The notes below the pieces were generated by a model, which was not told the DNA's origin, ran no database searches, and was given only the letters and a program-made list of their open reading frames with translations. A DNA stretch of 64,000 nt from Chitinophagaceae bacterium (GTDB lineage: Bacteria; Bacteroidota; Bacteroidia; Chitinophagales; Chitinophagaceae), in the NCBI GenBank assembly GCA_016720775.1, contig JADKJX010000003.1:372001-436000 (forward strand), written 5' to 3'. Shown one piece after another: positions 1 to 6,587 of the stretch. How positions within the stretch are numbered: position 1 is the stretch's first letter; each line of letters begins with the position of its first letter. Both the position numbers and the translations under genes were made by a program.

Positions 1-988
1 TTTGGTAAATACTTCACTGATCATATGCTGGAAGTGGATTATGAAGACGGCGAATGGAAAAATGCAGAGATCAAACCTTACCAGCCTTTATTACTGGAAC
101 CTTCTCTCGCAGCTTTACATTACGGGCAGGCAATTTTTGAAGGTATTAAAGCCTACAAAAATGAAAACGGTGAAACAAGTATTTTTCGCCCTTTAGATAA
201 TTTTAAACGATTTAATGCTTCAGCAGAGCGGATGCAGATGCCCCAGGTACCCGAAGAGATCTTTATGGAAGGGATGCGTATGCTGGTAGAACTGGACAAA
301 AACTGGATACCCCAACAAGCCGATCATTCACTTTATATACGTCCTTTTATGTTCAGTTCCGACGAAATGATCGGCGTAAGGCCAAGCGAAAAGTATAAAT
401 TTTTGATTATTCTCAGTCCAACCGGCCCATATTACAGCGCCCCCATGCGTATTTACGTGGAGGAGCAGTATGTAAGGGCGGCACCCGGGGGAGTTGGCTT
501 TGCGAAGGCAGCCGGTAATTATGGTGCGGCCATGTATGCTACTGCACAGGCCAAACTTAAGGGCTACGACCAGGTATTGTGGATGGACGCATTTGAGCAT
601 AAATATGTTCAGGGAATGTGGGACGATGAACGTATTCTTCATCATTGGTAATAAGGCAATAACCCCGGGGCTGGAATCAGGAACCATCCTGGCGGGCGTT
701 ACGAGGGAGAGTGCCATTACGGTACTCAAGGAAATGGGATTTGACGTGGAAGAAAGAAACCTGGGTATTGATGATATTATTGATGCCCACAAGGCGGGTA
801 TTTTATACGAGGTATTCGGTACCGGAACGGCTGCTACCATATCCCTGATAAAAGAACTGCGCTATAAGGATTACACCATGGCCTTTGACGTGGACAAATG
901 GCGAACGGCTCCCGAGTTGAAACGCCGGTTAACTGCGATCCGCTATGGCGAAATGGCTGATAACCACGGCTGGATGTATAAAATCTGA
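1..988 (+). CDS. ilvE: Branched-chain amino acid aminotransferase, 5'-truncated by window edge and frameshifted
   Basis: Fold-type IV PLP aminotransferase that interconverts Leu, Ile and Val with their 2-oxo acids in the cytoplasm. The gene is already open at base 1 in frame 1. The PLP lysine is in GFAKAAGNYGAA (AAG codon at 505-507), preceded by the family landmarks HYGQAIFEGIKAY and YIRPFMF. Frame 1 runs into a stop at 649-651 just after FEHKYVQ, while frame 2 continues the protein from 614 with GTMNVFFI, TPGLESGTILAGVTRES and EVFGTGTAA to a stop at 986-988. Removing one G from the GGG at 612-614 restores a continuous protein. So this is a complete C-terminal half with a +1 indel. It is either a sequencing error or a recent lesion. 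The identity is secure; only the intactness is uncertain. Confidence 0.9.
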
Positions 989-1012
989 TTATTCAGGAAC
1001 CGAAATATTATT

Positions 1013-1036
1013 AAACCGCCTTTAATGGGCGGTTTT
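1013..1036 (+). terminator. Rho-independent terminator after ilvE
   Basis: An 8-bp perfect stem AAACCGCC / GGCGGTTT with a 7-base loop, followed by T-rich sequence, 25 bases after the ilvE stop. Confidence 0.8.
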
Positions 1037-1103
1037 CTTGTTTAAATGTGAATAAAAATCGATTTTTTTTAGGTTTAATTTTCAGAAATCAAATCATAAA
1101 CCC

Positions 1104-1111
1104 TACCTTTG
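1104..1111 (+). promoter_or_regulatory. -7 element of the rpsL promoter
   Basis: TACCTTTG matches the Bacteroidota -7 consensus TAnnTTTG, 26 bases before the rpsL ATG. The -33 region at the 19-base spacing has only TTT, not TTTG. Confidence 0.55.
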
Positions 1112-1137
1112 CCGTCCTAAAAATAAATGGTTCATAA

Positions 1138-1518
1138 ATGCCTACAATACAACAATTAGTAAGAAAAGGAAGGGAAATCATTAAAGCCAAAAGCAAGTCG
1201 AGGGCTTTGGATAGTTGCCCGCAACGTCGTGGTGTTTGTACAAGGGTGTACACAACTACGCCTAAAAAGCCAAACTCGGCTTTGCGTAAAGTAGCTAAAG
1301 TAAGGTTGACCAATAAAATTGAGGTTATTGCCTATATTCCGGGAGAAGGACACAATCTGCAGGAGCACTCAATCGTATTGATACGTGGTGGCAGGGTGAA
1401 AGATCTTCCAGGTGTTCGTTACCACATTGTACGTGGAAGCCTTGATACTGCCGGTGTTAAAGACCGTAAGCAGAGCCGCAGTAAATACGGAACTAAAAAA
1501 GAAAAAGCTAAAAAATAA
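1138..1518 (+). CDS. rpsL: 30S ribosomal protein S12
   Basis: Decoding-centre protein of the small ribosomal subunit, 126 residues. The hallmark TTPKKPNSALRK and the second loop GGRVKDLPGVRYH are both intact. The lysines at position 43 and in the VKDLPG loop, whose substitutions give streptomycin resistance in other bacteria, are both wild type. The C-terminus is a short Lys-rich tail. It is the first gene of the str cluster, 71 bases ahead of rpsG, and starts at the first ATG after a TACCTTTG promoter element. The spacer to rpsG holds a copy of an interspersed repeat (1524-1543). Confidence 0.98.
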   Translation: MPTIQQLVRKGREIIKAKSKSRALDSCPQRRGVCTRVYTTTPKKPNSALRKVAKVRLTNKIEVIAYIPGEGHNLQEHSIVLIRGGRVKDLPGVRYHIVRGSLDTAGVKDRKQSRSKYGTKKEKAKK

Positions 1519-1523
1519 TCCTT

Positions 1524-1543
1524 CCCTTCGACTTCGCTCAGGG
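1524..1543. repeat. Interspersed repeat, TTCGACTYCGCTCAGG family
   Basis: CCCTTCGACTTCGCTCAGGG lies between rpsL and rpsG. Related copies occur at 60645-60664 (rpsJ-rplC spacer) and twice in tandem inside a methyltransferase gene at 17919-17988. Confidence 0.7.
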
Positions 1544-1589
1544 TAAACTACCCAGGCAGGAAAAGGCAGGAAGAAAAAATAAAATAACA

Positions 1590-2057
1590 ATGAGGAAGAC
1601 ACAACCCAAAAAGATACCATTAGCACCAGATCCAAAGTTTAACGACAAACTGGTTACACGTTTTGTAAACAACCTGATGTGGGCTGGTAAAAAAAGTGGT
1701 GCATACATTATTTTTTATGATGCTTTGGACAAAGTAGCCAAGCAAACAGGCGAAGATGGTTATGAAGTGTGGAAAAAAGCCCTGGCAAATATCACGCCGG
1801 GTGTTGAAGTACGCAGCCGCCGTATTGGTGGTGCCACATTCCAGATACCGGCTGAAGTACGTGCCGATAGAAAGACCTCGTTAAGCATAAAGTGGATGGT
1901 TAAGTACAGCCGTGAAAGAAATGGCCGTAGCATGGCAGACAAATTAGCCAATGAGATCGTGGCGGCAAGCAAAGGGGAAGGCGCTGCTTTCAAAAAGAAA
2001 GAAGATACCCATCGTATGGCTGAAGCCAACAAGGCATTCGCCCACTTCCGTATCTAA
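1590..2057 (+). CDS. rpsG: 30S ribosomal protein S7
   Basis: Primary 16S rRNA-binding protein that nucleates the 3' head domain of the small subunit, 155 residues, the usual bacterial length. The N-terminal MRKTQPKKIPLAPDPKF and the central motif EVRSRRIGGATFQIPAEVR are characteristic; the C-terminus MAEANKAFAHFRI closes the conserved helical domain. It follows rpsL in the same operon and is followed by a strong hairpin terminator, so in this genome the transcript probably ends here rather than running into fusA. Confidence 0.98.
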   Translation: MRKTQPKKIPLAPDPKFNDKLVTRFVNNLMWAGKKSGAYIIFYDALDKVAKQTGEDGYEVWKKALANITPGVEVRSRRIGGATFQIPAEVRADRKTSLSIKWMVKYSRERNGRSMADKLANEIVAASKGEGAAFKKKEDTHRMAEANKAFAHFRI

Positions 2058-2082
2058 GTTTCAAATACTTAAAAATATTCAG

Positions 2083-2113
2083 GCCATCCCGACTTAGTCG
2101 GGATGGCTTTTTT
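2083..2113 (+). terminator. Strong terminator after rpsG
   Basis: A perfect 11-bp stem (GCCATCCCGAC, 2083-2093, with its complement at 2097-2107), a TTA loop and a run of six T. It separates rpsL-rpsG from fusA. Confidence 0.92.
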
Positions 2114-2125
2114 AATGCCTTTCAC

Positions 2126-2157
2126 TTTTGATATTTAAAAAAATGGACGTATATTTG
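2126..2157 (+). promoter_or_regulatory. fusA promoter, full Bacteroidota consensus
   Basis: TTTTG at 2126-2130, a 19-base spacer, then TATATTTG at 2150-2157. Both elements and the spacing match the Bacteroidota housekeeping promoter. Transcription would start near 2162, leaving a leader of about 230 bases before fusA. Confidence 0.85.
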
Positions 2158-2159
2158 CG

Positions 2160-2391
2160 CCGCTAAAAGCTTCAGCATTAGTAGGAAGGAGTTGAACTAT
2201 TTAGCATAGAATGAGAGCATAAATAATCATATCGAACCCCGAACAGCCTTAAGGCCTGTTCAGCTACGGGGAAGAAATGCTCAGCAAAGATTAAGAAGTA
2301 CAAGTGAGTGACACAACGATGATGAGCTAGGAACAAATGATCATCACATAAATTTTTTAAATCAAAAATCATAAATACTAAATAAAATAAA
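2160..2391 (+). ncRNA. Structured 5' leader of fusA, class unknown
   Basis: The leader between the fusA promoter and its ATG has nested complementary segments. The outer pair is GAGCAT (2215-2220) with ATGCTC (2277-2282). Inside it CCCCG (2237-2241) pairs with CGGGG (2267-2271). Innermost, AACAG plus CC (2242-2248) pairs with GG plus CTGTT (2253-2260) around a TTAA loop with one bulged C. No T-tract follows, so it is not a simple terminator. I do not recognise a named riboswitch or leader family. A cis-regulator of elongation factor G synthesis is the plain inference. The last 50 bases are very A-rich and show no Shine-Dalgarno sequence. Confidence 0.5.
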
Positions 2392-4539
2392 ATGGCAGAT
2401 TTACGTTATCAACGAAATTTTGGAATTGCCGCCCACATTGATGCCGGCAAAACGACGACTACTGAACGTATTTTATACTACACCGGTGTAAACCATAAAA
2501 TAGGTGAGGTACATGAAGGTGCCGCTACTATGGACTGGATGGCACAGGAGCAGGAAAGAGGTATCACCATTACTTCAGCTGCTACTACCTGCTTTTGGAA
2601 TTTTCCAATGGTACAGGGCCAAAAAACACCCGACACCAAACAATTTAAATTCAACATCATTGATACGCCCGGTCACGTGGACTTTACCGTAGAGGTAGAA
2701 CGTTCTTTACGGGTACTGGATGGTTTATTGGCTTTGTTCTGCGCCGTATCGGGTGTGGAGCCACAATCGGAGACCGTTTGGCGCCAGGCTAACAAGTATA
2801 AAGTGCCACGTGTGGGCTTCGTAAATAAAATGGACCGCAGCGGTGCTGATTTCTTAAACGTGGTTAAACAGGTTAAAGAAATGCTGGGCGCTAAAGCAGT
2901 GCCTTTGCAATTGCCCATTGGTGCTGAAGATAATTTTAAAGGGGTTGTTGACCTGATCACCATGAAAGGCATTATCTGGGATGATGCCACACAGGGAATG
3001 ACCTATAAAGAAGTGCCTATCCCGGAGGATATGCTGGAAGAAGTGAACGAATGGAGGCAACACCTGGTAGAAGCCGTTGCGGAATATGATGACAAACTGC
3101 TGGAGAAATTCTTTGAAGATCCAAACAGCATCACGGAGAATGAAATGCACGAAGCGATCCGCAAAGCGGTTATTGATATTTCTATCATTCCAATGATGTG
3201 TGGTTCATCTTTTAAAAACAAAGGGGTACAGACTGCATTGGATGCGATCTGCCGTTACCTGCCAGGTCCGCTGGATATTGAAGCGATCAAAGGAATTGAT
3301 CCGGATACCGGTGAAGAACTGATTCGTCATGCTGATCCAAAAGAACCATTCTCTGCGTTGGCATTTAAGATCATGACCGATCCGTTCGTGGGTCGTCTGG
3401 CCTTCTTCCGGGCATACAGCGGACGTTTGGATGCAGGCAGTTACGTACTGAATACCCGTACAGGTAAAAAAGAACGTATCAGCCGTATCATGCAGATGCA
3501 TGCCAACAAACAAAACCCGATCGATTTCATCGAAGCTGGTGATATTGGTGCAGGTGTTGGTTTTAAGGATATCAAAACCGGGGATACATTATGTAATGAA
3601 GATAACCCGATCGTGCTGGAAGCAATGACCTTCCCGGAGCCGGTTATCTCTATCGCTGTAGAACCAAAAACACAGGCCGACGTTGATAAGATGGGTATGG
3701 CCATTGCCAAACTGGTAGAAGAAGATCCTACCCTGCGTGTTAAGACTGATGAAGAAACAGGCCAGACCATTTTAAGTGGTATGGGTGAGTTGCACCTCGA
3801 GATCATTGTGGACAGGATGAAGCGTGAATTTAAAGTAGAGATCAACCAGGGTGCTCCGCAGGTTGCTTATAAAGAAGCATTCCAGAATACCGTTGAACAC
3901 AGGGAGATCCTGAAGAAGCAAACCGGTGGTCGTGGTAAATTTGCCGATATCATTTTTGAGATCGGGCCTGCTGATGAAGAGTTCCTGAAAGAAGATAAAG
4001 GCCATTACCAGTTCGTAAACAAACTCTTTGGTGGATCAATTCCAAAAGAATTCGTTCCTGCTATTGAAAAAGGTTTTGAAACTGCAATGCATACCGGTGT
4101 ACTGGCTGCTTATCCAATGGATAATCTGAAGATTACTGTGAAAGACGGTAGTTTCCACCAGGTTGACTCGGATGCGATGTCATTTGAACTTTGTGCCAAG
4201 CAAGGTTACCGGGAAGCAGGTAAAAAAGCAAAACCGGTTTTACTGGAGCCGATCATGAAAGTGGAAGTACTGACGCCTGACCAATACATGGGTGATGTTA
4301 CCGGCGACCTGAACCGTCGTCGCGGTATGCTGGAAGGTATGGACAGCAAACATGGTGTACAGGTGATCAAAGCAAAAGTTCCTTTGAGCGAAATGTTTGG
4401 TTACGTTACACAGTTGCGTTCCCTGTCATCCGGCCGTGCCACTTCAACCATGGAGTTCAGCCATTACGCTCCTGCACCGAATAATATTGCAGAAGAGGTG
4501 ATCGCTAAGTCGAAAGGCAAAATGAAAGTAGAAGACTAA
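2392..4539 (+). CDS. fusA: Translation elongation factor G
   Basis: GTPase that drives ribosomal translocation and, with RRF, ribosome recycling. At 715 residues it is full length. The GTPase motifs are visible: P-loop AHIDAGKT at 14-21, the switch region with RGITITSAA, DTPGHVDF at 91-98 and NKMD at 145-148. Domains II to V follow, ending with the domain-IV/V segments GGSIPKEFVPAIEKGF and TSTMEFSHY. It has its own promoter and a structured leader and is closed by a terminator, so it forms a one-gene unit. In many Bacteroidota rpsJ follows fusA directly; here it lies 56 kb away. Confidence 0.98.
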   Translation: MADLRYQRNFGIAAHIDAGKTTTTERILYYTGVNHKIGEVHEGAATMDWMAQEQERGITITSAATTCFWNFPMVQGQKTPDTKQFKFNIIDTPGHVDFTVEVERSLRVLDGLLALFCAVSGVEPQSETVWRQANKYKVPRVGFVNKMDRSGADFLNVVKQVKEMLGAKAVPLQLPIGAEDNFKGVVDLITMKGIIWDDATQGMTYKEVPIPEDMLEEVNEWRQHLVEAVAEYDDKLLEKFFEDPNSITENEMHEAIRKAVIDISIIPMMCGSSFKNKGVQTALDAICRYLPGPLDIEAIKGIDPDTGEELIRHADPKEPFSALAFKIMTDPFVGRLAFFRAYSGRLDAGSYVLNTRTGKKERISRIMQMHANKQNPIDFIEAGDIGAGVGFKDIKTGDTLCNEDNPIVLEAMTFPEPVISIAVEPKTQADVDKMGMAIAKLVEEDPTLRVKTDEETGQTILSGMGELHLEIIVDRMKREFKVEINQGAPQVAYKEAFQNTVEHREILKKQTGGRGKFADIIFEIGPADEEFLKEDKGHYQFVNKLFGGSIPKEFVPAIEKGFETAMHTGVLAAYPMDNLKITVKDGSFHQVDSDAMSFELCAKQGYREAGKKAKPVLLEPIMKVEVLTPDQYMGDVTGDLNRRRGMLEGMDSKHGVQVIKAKVPLSEMFGYVTQLRSLSSGRATSTMEFSHYAPAPNNIAEEVIAKSKGKMKVED

Positions 4540-4562
4540 TTCCTTCACCAGGTATAAAAATA

Positions 4563-4596
4563 AAACCCCATCCGCCCATGTGCAGATGGGGTTTTT
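4563..4596 (+). terminator. Terminator after fusA
   Basis: A 10-bp stem AAACCCCATC / GATGGGGTTT followed by a T-run, starting 24 bases after the fusA stop. Confidence 0.9.
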
Positions 4597-4661
4597 CTTT
4601 GGGGAATTAAACGTTGTTTTATTTAAAACGGATTTGTACTTTCCCGGTATAATCATTCGGT

Positions 4662-5384
4662 ATGCAAAACATTCGTTTAGAAAACCTGCTCTTGATCGAC
4701 ATCGAGACCGTTTCGGAAAGTGCAACTTTTGAAATCCTGCCGGAAGAGTGGAAAATGCTTTGGCAGGAAAAAGTGCAACGCAGCCTGCCGGAAGGAGTTA
4801 CCGCTGCCGAATTCTATCCGCAACGTGCCGGTGTGATGGCTGAGTTTGCAAAAGTGGTCTGCATCAGCATCGGGTATTTTAAAAAGGAAGGCAATTTATT
4901 TTTACTGCGGGTAAAATCTTTTTATGGAGATGATGAAAAAAAATTGCTCCAGGATTTTTTAGTCACCCTTCAGCAACTGGAAGCAAACAATAATAAATGG
5001 TGCTTCACCGGTCATAACATCAAAGAGTTTGATATCCCCTTTATATGCCGGCGCCTTATCATCAACAACCTTAACATTCCGTCCCTTCTCGATTTTCAGA
5101 ATATGAAACCTTGGGAGACAAACATGGTTGATACTTTTCAATACTGGCGCTTTGGCGATTATAAAAACTTTACTTCCTTAAAATTGCTGGCAGCTGCTTT
5201 AAAGGTCCCTTCTTCCAAAGATGATATTGACGGAAGCATGGTGGGAGATGTGTACTGGCAAGAAAGACAACTGCAGCGTATTGTAACCTATTGCCAGAAA
5301 GACGTGGTCACCACGGGCAACATCGTACTGCGGTTTAAAAATTTACCACTGCTTACAGATGAACAGGTGGTAATTGTAACGTAA
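4662..5384 (+). CDS. Predicted 3'-5' exonuclease, PolB/DnaQ-like (DEDDy)
   Basis: RNase H-fold nuclease of 240 residues resembling the stand-alone proofreading-type exonucleases related to family B polymerases. Three Exo motifs are present: Exo I LLLIDIET with D13 and E15, Exo II HNIKEFD with D124, and Exo III YCQKD with Y210 and D214, which makes it the DEDDy subtype. There is no polymerase domain. The cellular role of this family is not established; DNA repair or 3'-end trimming is a guess from the fold. It is convergent with the EEP-family gene, with only 4 bases between the stops. Confidence 0.8.
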   Translation: MQNIRLENLLLIDIETVSESATFEILPEEWKMLWQEKVQRSLPEGVTAAEFYPQRAGVMAEFAKVVCISIGYFKKEGNLFLLRVKSFYGDDEKKLLQDFLVTLQQLEANNNKWCFTGHNIKEFDIPFICRRLIINNLNIPSLLDFQNMKPWETNMVDTFQYWRFGDYKNFTSLKLLAAALKVPSSKDDIDGSMVGDVYWQERQLQRIVTYCQKDVVTTGNIVLRFKNLPLLTDEQVVIVT

Positions 5385-5388
5385 ACGA

Positions 5389-6444
5389 TTATTGAACAGG
5401 TGAGTTGACTTTCTTCAGCATGGTAATGAACACGGGGAAGTGATCGCTGTACCCATAATTATAAGTGGTGCCATCCCAGGTTCTTTTTGGATAACCCTTG
5501 TACTTACCCGTTTGCTGCACCAGGAATTCCCGGTTGAAAATATTCGCCCTGTAAAAAAAGTAACCGGTTTGTTCTTTGTTAAGCCATGCCTGCGATACCA
5601 CTACCTGGTCAAATAACCCCCAGGCATCCTGGTAGGCAATGGTTCCTATTCCTCTTTTATAAAAATCAACCCAGGGATTGTATAACTGCTTTTCTTTCAC
5701 ATCGGCCATGTTTCCTTTGGCCCCCAGGGTCTTTGTAAGGCTGGGGCTTACCGGGTCATCATTCAGGTCGCCCATGATCACGATCTTTGTTTTGGGATTG
5801 ATCGCCATTAATGAATCCACTATTCGTTTATCAACGCCAGCAGCAGCAGCCCTTGCCGGTATCGACCTTTCTTCACCGCCTGAACGGGATGGCCAGTGGT
5901 TTACCATTACATGAACCGTATCGCCATCCAGTAGCCCCTTTACATAAAGCACATCACGGGTAAAATAAGAATCCTTTGATCCGCCGGGAAGTTTTACAAA
6001 AAGCGGTTCGCTGTAAAGCGGGGTAAAGTATTTGGGATTATAAAACAGGGCCACATCAATACCCCGTACATCGGGGGAGTTATAATGAACAAATTTCAGG
6101 TTCCGGCCTTTCAGGTCCTTATGGTTGATCAACGCAGTAAGTACGGTATCGTTCTCGATTTCTGCCACCCCCAACAGGGCCAGGCCATCGGGATTAACAT
6201 CTGTACCTATTTGAGAAACTACTGAAGCAAGCCTGTTTACTTTATCTAAAAAAATACGGGTATTATAGTGTCTTTCACTGTTGGGAAGAAACTCTTCATC
6301 ATCTACCACCGGGTTATTTACGGTATCGTAAAAATTCTCCAGGTTGTAAAATGCGATGATGGCCGGGTGGTAAGTGCTTTTTTGAGCCAACCCGGACGAA
6401 AAACAACCGATTAGAATAACAGCAGACAGCAGGACTTTTTTCAT
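5389..6444 (-). CDS. Secreted endonuclease/exonuclease/phosphatase (EEP) family protein
   Basis: Metal-dependent phosphodiesterase of the DNase I-like fold, 351 residues. An N-terminal signal peptide (MKKVLLSAVILIGCFSSGLA) predicts export. The superfamily motifs are all present: AFYNLENFYD with the metal-site Asn, GVAEIEND with the metal-binding Glu, VNHWPSR with the catalytic His, VIMGDLNDDP, and the C-terminal YSDHFPVF. Family members cut DNA, RNA, phospholipids or inositol phosphates, so the substrate cannot be fixed. It is divergent from a TonB receptor at 6588 and probably part of the same surface uptake locus. A -7 element lies 20 bases upstream. Confidence 0.85.
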   Translation of the reverse strand: MKKVLLSAVILIGCFSSGLAQKSTYHPAIIAFYNLENFYDTVNNPVVDDEEFLPNSERHYNTRIFLDKVNRLASVVSQIGTDVNPDGLALLGVAEIENDTVLTALINHKDLKGRNLKFVHYNSPDVRGIDVALFYNPKYFTPLYSEPLFVKLPGGSKDSYFTRDVLYVKGLLDGDTVHVMVNHWPSRSGGEERSIPARAAAAGVDKRIVDSLMAINPKTKIVIMGDLNDDPVSPSLTKTLGAKGNMADVKEKQLYNPWVDFYKRGIGTIAYQDAWGLFDQVVVSQAWLNKEQTGYFFYRANIFNREFLVQQTGKYKGYPKRTWDGTTYNYGYSDHFPVFITMLKKVNSPVQ

Positions 6445-6463
6445 ATAAAATCGTAATAGTCGC

Positions 6464-6471
6464 CAAAGTTA
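6464..6471 (-). promoter_or_regulatory. -7 element for the EEP-family gene
   Basis: TAACTTTG on the minus strand matches TAnnTTTG, 19 bases upstream of the start codon. No good -33 element is seen at the standard spacing. Confidence 0.5.
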
Positions 6472-6555
6472 TTTATCCAAAATCGATTTATAGTATTTTA
6501 AAATGACTAATATGTTATGTTTGAAACTTTGCGGGTGAAAACCCCTTTTAATCCC

Positions 6556-6563
6556 TACATTTG
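6556..6563 (+). promoter_or_regulatory. -7 element for the TonB receptor gene
   Basis: TACATTTG matches TAnnTTTG, 24 bases before the ATG at 6588. A CTTTG upstream is 24 bases away, longer than the usual 19. The element overlaps a possible in-frame TTG start at 6561, which argues for the ATG. Confidence 0.5.
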
Positions 6564-6587
6564 CTGGCTTTTTTAACTACTAAATAT

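Noticed and set aside
328..840. Minus-strand open frame opposite ilvE
   Set aside because: It lies fully antisense to conserved aminotransferase sequence and has no recognisable protein features.
2160..2290. tRNA-like look of the fusA leader on the minus strand (GGGGTTCGATATG)
   Set aside because: The T-arm-like word is there, but no cloverleaf with a 7-bp acceptor, D-arm and anticodon loop of correct spacing can be drawn. The stems fit better as a plus-strand leader.
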